The translations under genes and the position numbers were made by a program. A stretch of DNA of 7,856 bases from Planctomycetota bacterium (lineage in GTDB: Bacteria; Planctomycetota; UBA1135): positions 1 to 7,856 of the forward strand of contig JAQWRF010000323.1 of the NCBI GenBank assembly GCA_029243845.1. The letters run 5' to 3'. Of the stretch, positions 1 to 6,075 are shown in pieces. The notes below the pieces were generated by a model, which did no database searches, was not told the DNA's origin, and worked only from the letters and a program-made list of their open reading frames with translations. Every line of letters starts with the position of its first letter. Positions within the stretch are counted from its first letter, which is position 1.

Positions 1-1
1 G

Positions 2-442
2 TTTAAAGACGAAGTTCGTGAGCTGGGGCGCGTTTTAGGGTTGCCAGATGCAATGGTAGATCGCCAGCCTTTTCCAGGCCCTGGCTTGGCGGTACGTTGC
101 GTTGGTGACTGTCAGCCGGAACGCATTTCGCGTTTGCGCCAGGCCGATAAAATAGTGCGCGAAGAATTCGAGTCGCGCGGCGAGCATCATGGGGTGTGGC
201 AATACTTTGCCGTTCTCACGGGTGCTAGCTCTGTAGGTGTTATGGGTGACCAGCGCACTTACGAGGAGGCCTGTGCGATTCGTGCGGTTCAATCGAATGA
301 CGGCATGACTGCTGACTGGGTTTACCCCAGCCGCGAGTGTTTGCAGGCTATCTCAAGCCGTGTCATTAACAATGTGCGCGGTATTAATCGTGTGGTTCTT
401 GATATTACATCAAAACCTCCGGGTACCATAGAATGGGAATAA
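2..442 (+). CDS. guaA: GMP synthase (glutamine-hydrolysing), C-terminal part, cut by left edge
   Basis: GMP synthase converts XMP to GMP with ATP and glutamine in cytoplasmic purine synthesis. Only the last 146 residues are present: the end of the ATP-pyrophosphatase domain and the dimerisation domain. Visible family landmarks are FKDEVRELG near the start, [12 protein letters not shown] at about residues 19-30, [15 protein letters not shown] and the diagnostic C-terminus [10 protein letters not shown]. The frame is open from base 2, so the 5' end and the glutaminase domain lie outside the window. The terminal TAA shares its last base with an ATG (TAATG) that can start the next gene, suggesting translational coupling. 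The conserved tail makes the identification nearly certain. Confidence 0.98.
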   Translation, partial: FKDEVRELGRVLGLPDAMVDRQPFPGPGLAVRCVGDCQPERISRLRQADKIVREEFESRGEHHGVWQYFAVLTGASSVGVMGDQRTYEEACAIRAVQSNDGMTADWVYPSRECLQAISSRVINNVRGINRVVLDITSKPPGTIEWE

Positions 443-1014
443 TGGATCAAGTCCTCGAGCATTTCGTAGATAAAGCCAGCTTGGTTTTGGCAACCGTATG
501 TATTTTACTTAGCGGATTGTTTAGCTTGGCTTCAGGGTCGCGGCGTTCAACCAGCAATCGCTTGTCCGGACTGATGGGAGAAAAGTTAGTTTCGTTGCAG
601 CCGTTGCGCAGTGCGATGCAGGCCAAGGCGCGTTCGCAGTTTGCTGCTGGTTTGATAACCATTGCGGGTTTATTGCTTATGCAGTCTATCTTGCTGCCCG
701 CTTCTTATTCTTTTACTTTGGCGACAGGTTTGTTGATTGGCATCTTAGCGCTATCTTTGATTACGATATCTTTTCTAGACAAGTTGGTAGAAAAAGCGAT
801 GCGACGCTCTTTACTGAAGTATATCAACACACATGCTTTTGAATTCGAAGATAATATTGCGCTATCGCAAGAAATCGGATCTCTGTTCGGTGTAGAAGTT
901 TCTGCCGACGATACGCTTGAATCGTTTCTGAAAAAACTGCGATTGGCTTTAGGGGTTAAGCAGCCTCCAGCCAAAATGTTTGGTGCGCGCACGCCGCACT
1001 ACCCGATTAAATAA
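442..1014 (+). CDS. small predicted inner-membrane protein of unknown function
   Basis: I do not recognise this 190-residue protein. It has three hydrophobic stretches, at about residues 12-32, 67-86 and 90-111 (counted from the ATG at 442). A basic loop between the first two contains SRRSTSNR and AMQAKARSQ, and a mostly soluble tail of about 75 residues follows the third. Two starts are possible: ATG 442 (chosen, overlapping the guaA stop as TAATG) and ATG 433, which adds only MGI. There is no strong Shine-Dalgarno, so translation probably depends on ribosomes finishing guaA. The coupling implies co-expression with guaA but says nothing about function. It could be a small accessory membrane protein specific to the lineage. 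Confidence 0.75.
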   Translation: MDQVLEHFVDKASLVLATVCILLSGLFSLASGSRRSTSNRLSGLMGEKLVSLQPLRSAMQAKARSQFAAGLITIAGLLLMQSILLPASYSFTLATGLLIGILALSLITISFLDKLVEKAMRRSLLKYINTHAFEFEDNIALSQEIGSLFGVEVSADDTLESFLKKLRLALGVKQPPAKMFGARTPHYPIK

Positions 1015-1018
1015 GTGC

Positions 1019-1049
1019 TGTCTTGAAGACGGCCTCTGCGTCTACGCAG
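1019..1049 (+). repeat. two small inverted repeats in the comF leader
   Basis: Between the membrane gene and comF lie GTCTTGAAGAC (a perfect inverted repeat, 5-base arms, too tight to form a stable hairpin) and CTGCG-TCTA-CGCAG (1036-1049; 5-bp stem, 4-base loop), ending one base before the comF ATG. The second could occlude or position initiation. No U-tract follows, so neither is a terminator. Confidence 0.3.
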
Positions 1050-1050
1050 T

Positions 1051-1731
1051 ATGTCCTCCTTAATTGACGCCTTGTTGATGCCTAGCTGTTGTGCATGCGG
1101 GCAAGTAGCACTGTTGGTGGTCATGCCTACTGTTGGCGCGCGTGTTTGCGAAGCTTGCGCATTAGAATTGTCGCCGACAGTCATTCAGGTTCCGCTGCGT
1201 GAGTGCCAACAGCGTTATGCTTTCTTTGAGTACGCTGGGTCCGTTGTGCCCTTGCTCTCGCGGGCAAAAGACGAGGCCTTTGGCAGCCACTATTATGCTG
1301 TGCAATCTCTGTTTACGGCTGCTGCTATACCGTTGATTGGCAAAGAGAAGGCGGCTGAAGTTATTGTCACTCAGGTTCCGTCGTCGTTGCGGCGATCGAT
1401 TATTGGCTGGTATTTGCCCACGGCAATGGCGCGTCACTTAGCGAAAAAACTTAATGTAAAGTATGCGCCTTTGTTGCGCCGTGCAAAGCAGGTTGGCAGG
1501 CAGTCTGGCTTAGGCGCAATCGAGCGTCGCACCAATGTCCAGGGGTGTTTTGCGCCGCGGCGATTCCTCCTGCGCAACGTTACCAAAGATTCGTTGGTGG
1601 TCGTGGTCGACGATGTAAGCACTACCGGGGCATCGCTTGGCGAAGCGGTGCGTTGCCTCAGACAGATAGGTTGCACAAATGTAATGGCGATTAGCCTAGC
1701 AATTTCCCCATTGCGCGCGCGGGGTTGTTAA
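1051..1731 (+). CDS. comF: ComF family phosphoribosyltransferase-like protein
   Basis: The 226-residue cytoplasmic protein fits the ComF/GntX family, associated with DNA uptake or use of external DNA in some bacteria; its enzymatic reaction is unsettled. An N-terminal zinc finger is visible as C13-x2-C16 and C33-x2-C36. Family motifs follow: YAGSVVPLLSRAK (61-73), VPSSLRR (109-115), and RQSGLGAIERRTNVQGCF (150-167), the usual RxTxxQxxLxxxxRxxNVxxxF. The PRPP-binding loop is VVVVDDVSTTGAS (183-195). The segment after VPSSLRR is IIGWYLPT where relatives usually have something like RGFNQ. An in-frame TGA at 1024 limits the start to ATG 1051 (or CTG 1036); the SLIDALLMPSCCACG beginning is typical. 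No Shine-Dalgarno is evident. It lies 36 bases after the membrane gene and 9 before larC. Confidence 0.9.
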   Translation: MSSLIDALLMPSCCACGQVALLVVMPTVGARVCEACALELSPTVIQVPLRECQQRYAFFEYAGSVVPLLSRAKDEAFGSHYYAVQSLFTAAAIPLIGKEKAAEVIVTQVPSSLRRSIIGWYLPTAMARHLAKKLNVKYAPLLRRAKQVGRQSGLGAIERRTNVQGCFAPRRFLLRNVTKDSLVVVVDDVSTTGASLGEAVRCLRQIGCTNVMAISLAISPLRARGC

Positions 1732-1740
1732 AATAATTCA

Positions 1741-2901
1741 GTGCGAGTTTTCCTTAATCTATATGGCGGGGTAGCAGGCGACATGTTGGTGTCAGGTCTT
1801 TACGATTTAGCCTCTGATGCTGGTGTTGATTTGGCAGCTGCCGATGAGCTATTGGCTTCATTCTCCTTTGGCGAAGTGCAAATATCTTTTGCACAAGCTG
1901 CCCGTCATGGCATTAGCGGTCGCAGCTTCTCGGTTGACGCGGGCATAGATCAGCCACATCGTCATTTGTCCGATGTGCTAGCTATCATCGACGAGCTGGC
2001 TCTGAGTAAGCGCGCGCGCAAGTGGTCCATAGCGGCCTTTGATTGCCTCGCAACTGCCGAGGCGAAGGTGCACAACAGCAGCCGCGAGCAAGTTCATTTT
2101 CATGAAGTTGGCGCTGTCGATTCTATTGTCGACATCTGCATGGCGAGCTGTTTGCTTGACTTGCTCAATCCACAGAAAGTGTATTGTTCTCCAATCCCAG
2201 TCGGCAGCGGCACGGTTCACTGCGAGCACGGTGAAATGCCCGTGCCGGCACCAGCGACTCTCGAGTTGCTGAAAGGATTGCCAAGTTGTGGCTTTGATTT
2301 GCTCTCTGAGCGCGCCACCCCGACGGGTGTCGCCTTGCTGCGCGCTTGGCAAGTCGATTTTTCCTCGAGAAGTGCTGCAATTACTAAGCATGTTGGTTAC
2401 GGCATGGGTAGCAACGATTTCAAAGATCGCGGCAACTTTCTGCGTGTACAACTTGAAGAGCTTGCTAACGAATCGGAGTGTGTCGTCGAGTTGCGCACGA
2501 TGGTAGATGACCAAACGGGTGAGGTCATCGGTCACGCCCTAGAAAAATTGCGTCAGCAGCAGATATTAGAAGCATATTTGTTGCCCGTTATGGCAAAAGA
2601 TTCGCGACCTGGTTTTGAGATTGTGGTTATCTGCGATATCTGTCAGCAGCACGATGTCAGCCGATTAATATTTGAATTACTGGGCACGCTTGGCATCCGC
2701 AATACTGTTCTTGAGCGTAGCACTTTGAAGCGCAGCGAGTTTGTGCAGCACGGTGTACGTCATAAAATACGTATGCATAGCGATAGCGAACATGTTATTG
2801 GTGCCAAGGCAGAATTTAAAGATGTGGTGGTTGAAAGCGAGAAATCTAAGGATTATCCGCGACAGGTACTCGACCGTATAAAGCCTTCTGATGATGCCTA
2901 A
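1741..2901 (+). CDS. larC: LarC-like nickel insertase for the nickel-pincer cofactor (DUF111 family)
   Basis: LarC inserts nickel into pyridinium-3,5-bisthiocarboxylate mononucleotide, the last step of making the cofactor of lactate racemase and related LarA enzymes. The 386-residue protein shows the family blocks in order: GGVAGDM (9-15), HRHLSDV (73-79), HFHEVGAVDSIVDI (119-132), VGSGTVHCEHGEMPVPAPAT (154-173), ERATPTGVALL (190-200) and GYGMGSNDF with R235 (219-235). A C-terminal ferredoxin-like region follows with VDD (255-257), RPG (289-291) and TLGIR (316-320). It starts with GTG; no in-frame ATG precedes it after the comF stop. Unlike Lactobacillus larC it is one continuous frame. Divergences are N6 where Asp is usual and MAKDSRPG where MKKGRPG is usual. 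No larA, larB or larE lies in the window. It overlaps gluQ by 11 bases. Confidence 0.9.
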   Translation: MRVFLNLYGGVAGDMLVSGLYDLASDAGVDLAAADELLASFSFGEVQISFAQAARHGISGRSFSVDAGIDQPHRHLSDVLAIIDELALSKRARKWSIAAFDCLATAEAKVHNSSREQVHFHEVGAVDSIVDICMASCLLDLLNPQKVYCSPIPVGSGTVHCEHGEMPVPAPATLELLKGLPSCGFDLLSERATPTGVALLRAWQVDFSSRSAAITKHVGYGMGSNDFKDRGNFLRVQLEELANESECVVELRTMVDDQTGEVIGHALEKLRQQQILEAYLLPVMAKDSRPGFEIVVICDICQQHDVSRLIFELLGTLGIRNTVLERSTLKRSEFVQHGVRHKIRMHSDSEHVIGAKAEFKDVVVESEKSKDYPRQVLDRIKPSDDA

Positions 2902-3826
2902 ACCGCCCATAGGGCGGCTCGCGCCAAGCCCGACCGGAGTGATCCACCTCGGAAATATTCGCAGCTTTTTGCTGGCGTGGCTCGACATTCGCTCGCGTAA
3001 CGGTACTTTATTATTACGCGTCGAAGATCTCGATAGCCCTCGCGTCAAAAAAGGATCTGCAGCACAATTGATAGCCGATCTTGAATGGTTGGGTCTCGAT
3101 TACGATTCAGAGATTGTTTTTCAGTCACAGCGCAGCACGCTATATGAAGAGGCACTGCAGAAATTGATTGGTCAAGGCAATGTATATCCATGCGCTTGCT
3201 CACGCCGTGAGATTGAGTTGGCTGCTAGCGCGCCGCATGCTGAAGATGGCTCTACTGTTTATCCATTGACTTGCTACCAGCGGTTCTCATCGTATGGCGA
3301 AGCTAGCGAGTGTGCGGGTCGCCCAGCTTGTTGGCGATTCCATTTTGAGCAAAGTAATATCCGCTTTACCGATGGTTTCTGTGGTGACAAAGATTTTGAA
3401 ACAAAGTCATTGTCTGATTTTATTGTTAGTAAGAATAACGGCGAGGCAGCATACCAATTAGCTGTTGTAGTTGACGATGCTGCACAAGGTGTGACCGAGG
3501 TGTTGCGTGGCGATGATTTACTCGACAGTGCGGCACGACAAATAGCTATTTATCAGGCTCTGGGAGTAGATGTTCCAACATTTAAGCATGTGCCTTTGGT
3601 CGCCGGAGAAGACGGTAAGCGTTTAGCCAAACGTCATGGCGACACAAGCCTGAATCACTTCAAACAACACAATGTGAGTCCGCAGAAGATCATAGGTTGG
3701 TTAGCTTATGCTTCCGGATTGACCCGCGACTTGCACGAGTGTTTGCCACAGCAATTGTTGGGTGATTTTGATCTAAAAAAATTAGATGCAAAGCCGCTTG
3801 TTTGGCGCGGTGATTTTACTACTTGA
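2891..3826 (+). CDS. gluQ: glutamyl-Q tRNA(Asp) synthetase
   Basis: GluQ (YadB) is a truncated GluRS paralogue that activates glutamate without tRNA and attaches it to the queuosine at the wobble position of tRNA(Asp). At 311 residues the protein has GluQ length (about 300) and lacks the anticodon-binding half of GluRS (about 470). The N-terminus reads GRLAPSPTG (8-16), with HLGN (19-22) as the HIGH motif and RVEDLDSPR (43-51). The zinc site characteristic of this family is C101, C103, Y124 and C128. The KMSKS-equivalent loop is KRLAKRHGD (243-251), closer to GluRS than to the E. coli GluQ form. Starts at ATG 2891 or ATG 2894 are both possible. The start overlaps the larC end, and the 3' end overlaps the convergent toroid gene by 8 bases. 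Confidence 0.95.
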   Translation: MMPKPPIGRLAPSPTGVIHLGNIRSFLLAWLDIRSRNGTLLLRVEDLDSPRVKKGSAAQLIADLEWLGLDYDSEIVFQSQRSTLYEEALQKLIGQGNVYPCACSRREIELAASAPHAEDGSTVYPLTCYQRFSSYGEASECAGRPACWRFHFEQSNIRFTDGFCGDKDFETKSLSDFIVSKNNGEAAYQLAVVVDDAAQGVTEVLRGDDLLDSAARQIAIYQALGVDVPTFKHVPLVAGEDGKRLAKRHGDTSLNHFKQHNVSPQKIIGWLAYASGLTRDLHECLPQQLLGDFDLKKLDAKPLVWRGDFTT

Positions 3827-4958
3827 GGCTATTGCGGGCGTGGCATAAACCAGCAACGCCGAATGCAGCGCCATACTCCTTGCCTGACGCGTCCAGGAAA
3901 AAATCAAGCATCGACCCATCACCGTGCTGTGTCTTTACTACGCTATTGACATAAGGACTAAAGAATGGTTGCGCCTCTTTCTTTGGCAACATCTCCAGTA
4001 ACAGCCCAGCATAGTAGTGACCAAAGAAGTAAAAATACCCCGAGTTGTAATGGTAGGCTTCATGCGGAGTAGGTCGTCCGCGAGCAATATCTAAATAGTG
4101 GTGATTAGCGAACAATTGTTGCAGTCCTGTTATGATTTGTTCATGACCAATCGGCGATTTATATCCCATCTGCTTAGCCAGATACAGTGCGTAATTGCAC
4201 GACTGTATACGGGACAAGCCACCTTTGACATTATCAATGCCGGTGCCAGTATCAACGCGAGGAATGATTTCGACGCTATAAGTGTAAGAGCCATCAGGCA
4301 AGCGGCAATGAATTAAGGTGTCAATAGCCACCCGCAACCGATGCTCATCGACGCTCCATCCAAGCTGTTTTGCTTCAAGCAAGCCAATCACTGCCACCGC
4401 AGTCTGGAAGGAGGTCGCCCAATTGGGTGTGACCGCTTTCGTTTCGTCGGCGTAGTATGCCCAGCCTCCCATTGGCGATTGATACTTGTACAGCTCTTGC
4501 ATAATTACCTGTGCACGCTGCCGAATCATTTTAGTCCGATGCGTTTTTTCAATGTAAGCATTGTTTCCGGCCCGAGTAAGTGCACACAGTGAATAAACGT
4601 ATGCCCAGGTGTTGTCCGTATCCCAGTCATCTGGGCGCTTCACTAAAGGGCTTTTGCACAGGTAATCTATTGCCCGTGCAATGCGAAGATCCCGGGCGTC
4701 GTCCTGCGGCTGCGCCATCCATGCCATGGCAGCAATGGACGTGGTTGCGATATGCCATGAACGATTTGCCTCAGCATTAGCCCAGACATCATGCAATGCT
4801 GGAGTAGCGTTTAGGCTAAGACCACCATTTTTTGTTTGCCGGCTGTATAAGAATGCATTGCCGCGTTCAATCGCAGTGTCGCATGCCTGTTCCGCGAGCT
4901 CAAGTTCCGAGCTTTGAGCGCTGCAACACAAGAGCGCCATAGCGACAAGACTATTCAT
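3819..4958 (-). CDS. exported alpha/alpha-toroid (terpenoid cyclase/prenyltransferase-like) protein, function unknown
   Basis: The 379-residue protein begins with a short hydrophobic Sec-type signal (MNSLVAMALLCCSAQSSE, probable cleavage near AQS), though it has no basic residue near the N-terminus. The rest looks like an alpha6/alpha6 toroid. Six inner-helix segments of the T/Y-x2-x-[AV]-x2-L kind appear, for example TTSIAAMAWMA, NTWAYVYSLCAL, SFQTAVAVIGLL, SCNYALYLA, FYFFGHYYAG and YGAAFGVAGL. Glycine-aromatic turns lie between them: NGGLSL (44-49), GGWAYY (164-169), PDGSYTYS (221-228) and GDGSMLDF (346-353). DTDNTW (about 113-118) resembles the DxDD motif of class II terpene cyclases with Asn in last place. 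The frame continues upstream to ATG 5024, but ATG 4958 gives the signal peptide and overlaps the preceding stop by 8 bases, so I chose it. Substrate and activity are unknown. Confidence 0.8.
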   Translation of the reverse strand: MNSLVAMALLCCSAQSSELELAEQACDTAIERGNAFLYSRQTKNGGLSLNATPALHDVWANAEANRSWHIATTSIAAMAWMAQPQDDARDLRIARAIDYLCKSPLVKRPDDWDTDNTWAYVYSLCALTRAGNNAYIEKTHRTKMIRQRAQVIMQELYKYQSPMGGWAYYADETKAVTPNWATSFQTAVAVIGLLEAKQLGWSVDEHRLRVAIDTLIHCRLPDGSYTYSVEIIPRVDTGTGIDNVKGGLSRIQSCNYALYLAKQMGYKSPIGHEQIITGLQQLFANHHYLDIARGRPTPHEAYHYNSGYFYFFGHYYAGLLLEMLPKKEAQPFFSPYVNSVVKTQHGDGSMLDFFLDASGKEYGAAFGVAGLCHARNSLK

Positions 4959-5544
4959 CTTCTGAGTCCGCGCGCAACTCGGCAATAAATAGCTTAAGGT
5001 CGCTAATCTCAGCGCTGAGTTCAACGCGCGAGCTAGTATGCTCTGCCTCTAGGTAAGCAATGTTCAACTTGGCGTATGTAACGTCGTAGTCGAGGTCGGC
5101 TTGAGCACGAGCCATGCCTAGCTGTACCCATTTAGTTATTTCAGATTGCGCTAACTCCACAGATATTTGTTGGCGCTGTAAATTTCGTTCCGCACGGTTT
5201 AGCACCATTTGAGCTGTCACATCAGCAAGGTTGTTGCGGTCGTACATAATTTTCAGTTGTTCGAGCTCTTCAGTGGAGTCATCAAGCGCGTCTTGTTCGA
5301 GCAATAAGTCTAGGCGTAAAGATTTTTCCGTTTCTGCTTTACCAAAACTATTGAATAAATTCAATTCGTGTTCAGCGCGAGCAAGAGAACCTCTTGCATC
5401 GAACATCTCTAGGTGTTGCGACTGAGTTAATGTGGTCATACGCAATTCAGAGAGACGGAGCTCCTGGACGGAAGAGCTTATTTCGCTTTGAGCAAAAAGG
5501 GATTGGCAGCAAAAAAAGAGTAGCAGGGTCAGGGTTGTTCTCAT
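4951..5544 (-). CDS. exported coiled-coil protein, function unknown
   Basis: The 197-residue protein starts with a clear Sec signal peptide (MRTTLTLLLFFCCQSLFA, probable cleavage after A18). The mature part is almost entirely charged, helix-forming sequence with Leu/Ala heptad-like spacing: about residues 24-66, 71-100, and 105-190 with LNRAERNLQRQQIS and MARAQADLDYD. Few Gly or Pro residues occur, which fits a long helical hairpin like those in periplasmic adaptor or TolC-type proteins, but no beta-barrel or lipoyl domain is present. It ends in an acidic tail (RADSEDE). The frame extends to ATG 5658, but that would run through the terminator hairpin and lose the signal peptide, so ATG 5544 is chosen. 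Its stop overlaps the toroid start, so the two are probably translated together and may interact in the periplasm. That interaction is inference. Confidence 0.8.
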   Translation of the reverse strand: MRTTLTLLLFFCCQSLFAQSEISSSVQELRLSELRMTTLTQSQHLEMFDARGSLARAEHELNLFNSFGKAETEKSLRLDLLLEQDALDDSTEELEQLKIMYDRNNLADVTAQMVLNRAERNLQRQQISVELAQSEITKWVQLGMARAQADLDYDVTYAKLNIAYLEAEHTSSRVELSAEISDLKLFIAELRADSEDE

Positions 5545-5573
5545 CTCATAACTATATACACAACTTACCCCAT

Positions 5574-5609
5574 AAAAAAAGAAACTCGTGAATGAACACG
5601 AGTTTCTTT
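5574..5609 (-). terminator. intrinsic terminator downstream of the lipoprotein gene
   Basis: A perfect 13-bp inverted repeat (AAAGAAACTCGTG at 5578-5590, CACGAGTTTCTTT at 5597-5609) encloses a 6-base loop. Read on the - strand, the stem is followed without a break by four more T residues (5577-5574), giving a TTTCTTTTTTT tract. This is a classic Rho-independent terminator 17 bases after the lipoprotein stop. On the + strand there is only TTTCTTT, inside the stem itself, so it is directional. Only about 30 bases separate it from the next - strand start at 5544. Confidence 0.85.
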
Positions 5610-5626
5610 GAGCAGCCCTTATGTGG

Positions 5627-5989
5627 TTAGTCTGCGCTGCCGTAAGGAGAGTTGTCATAGCTTAGAACCCATTTGTTGGCGAAGAAGTATTGACGTGCTT
5701 TGCTATCATAGATTGGCGCCGTATACTCGCGGTGGCTGTAAGTCGAGGCGTAGAATGAATCTTGTGTCTTTGCGTTAGCCATGCCAGGAGCCGACAAAGC
5801 TGATCTAGAAGCTTCGGATGCGTATGGGTCGCTTACGTCTCGATTAAAGAAATACTTGCTCAGAAATTCTCCACCAGCTGCGAGGCCGGTGCGACGCATT
5901 TCAAAACCTTCGTTGCCAGTTGCAGGGCCAGATGCGCATGCGGTTAGACTACCGAAAAGAAGAACAGAAACTAGAAGCTTATTAATCAT
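5627..5989 (-). CDS. small predicted outer-membrane lipoprotein, function unknown
   Basis: The 120-residue product begins MINKLLVSVLLFGSLTAC, a lipoprotein signal peptide with lipobox LTAC and lipidated C18. Residue +2 is Ala, not Asp, so the Lol rule of proteobacteria would send it to the outer membrane. The mature part is about 103 residues, rich in Tyr, Phe, Ser and Ala (for example GEFLSKYFFNRD, SFYASTYSHREY, ARQYFFANKWVLSYD), with no domain I recognise. An ATG at 6016 would add nine residues (MTPTFYVTL), but it would start upstream of the predicted transcript start, so ATG 5989 is preferred. The gene has its own candidate promoter upstream and terminator downstream, so it may be an independent unit and not part of the following pair. 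Confidence 0.8.
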   Translation of the reverse strand: MINKLLVSVLLFGSLTACASGPATGNEGFEMRRTGLAAGGEFLSKYFFNRDVSDPYASEASRSALSAPGMANAKTQDSFYASTYSHREYTAPIYDSKARQYFFANKWVLSYDNSPYGSAD

Positions 5990-5994
5990 GAGTG

Positions 5995-6007
5995 TTACGT
6001 AAAACGT
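5995..6007. repeat. short palindromes TTACGTAA and ACGT-AAA-ACGT in the divergent region
   Basis: The 8-base palindrome TTACGTAA (5995-6002) overlaps a pair of ACGT half-sites spaced by three A residues (5997-6007). They lie between the lipoprotein start and its predicted promoter, where a repressor or a local RNA structure could act. They are short enough to be chance. Confidence 0.3.
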
Positions 6008-6016
6008 AGGAGTCAT

Positions 6017-6045
6017 AGGTTAATGCACCTGAGGCATCTCGTCAA
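6017..6045 (-). promoter_or_regulatory. candidate sigma70 promoter for the lipoprotein gene
   Basis: On the - strand a TTGACG box (6045-6040; 5 of 6 to TTGACA) is followed after exactly 17 bases by TAACCT (6022-6017), a weak -10 keeping T1, A2 and T6. Initiation about 7 bases further on would give a leader of roughly 20 bases to ATG 5989. The leader shows no clear Shine-Dalgarno. The prediction rests on spacing and box match only. Confidence 0.45.
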
Positions 6046-6075
6046 TGCTTGCGCGGCGGTATCCTATATCCCACG

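Noticed and set aside
1978..2535. 185-residue open frame on the - strand opposite larC
   Set aside because: It lies entirely within well-supported larC, shows no domain or motif, and reads as a frame shadow.
1741..2901. Programmed frameshift in larC as in Lactobacillus
   Set aside because: The whole family domain order is in one uninterrupted frame, so no shift is needed.
3836..3870. GGCGT...ACGCC inverted repeat after gluQ as a terminator
   Set aside because: The stem is only five bases with a long loop and no T-tract on either strand, and it lies within the toroid coding region.
3819..4958. Calling the toroid protein squalene-hopene cyclase
   Set aside because: It is about 380 residues versus about 630, has an export signal, and lacks an exact DxDD and the standard QW motif series.
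4959..5024. Upstream extension of the toroid gene to ATG 5024
   Set aside because: It adds 22 residues lying wholly inside the coiled-coil gene in another frame and buries the hydrophobic signal peptide.
5545..5658. Upstream extension of the coiled-coil gene to ATG 5658
   Set aside because: It would run through the terminator hairpin and into the end of the lipoprotein gene, and the signal peptide would become internal.
6049..6075. TTG at 6049 as hisS start
   Set aside because: It adds nine residues not expected before the PRGTRD start of HisRS; ATG 6076 gives normal length.
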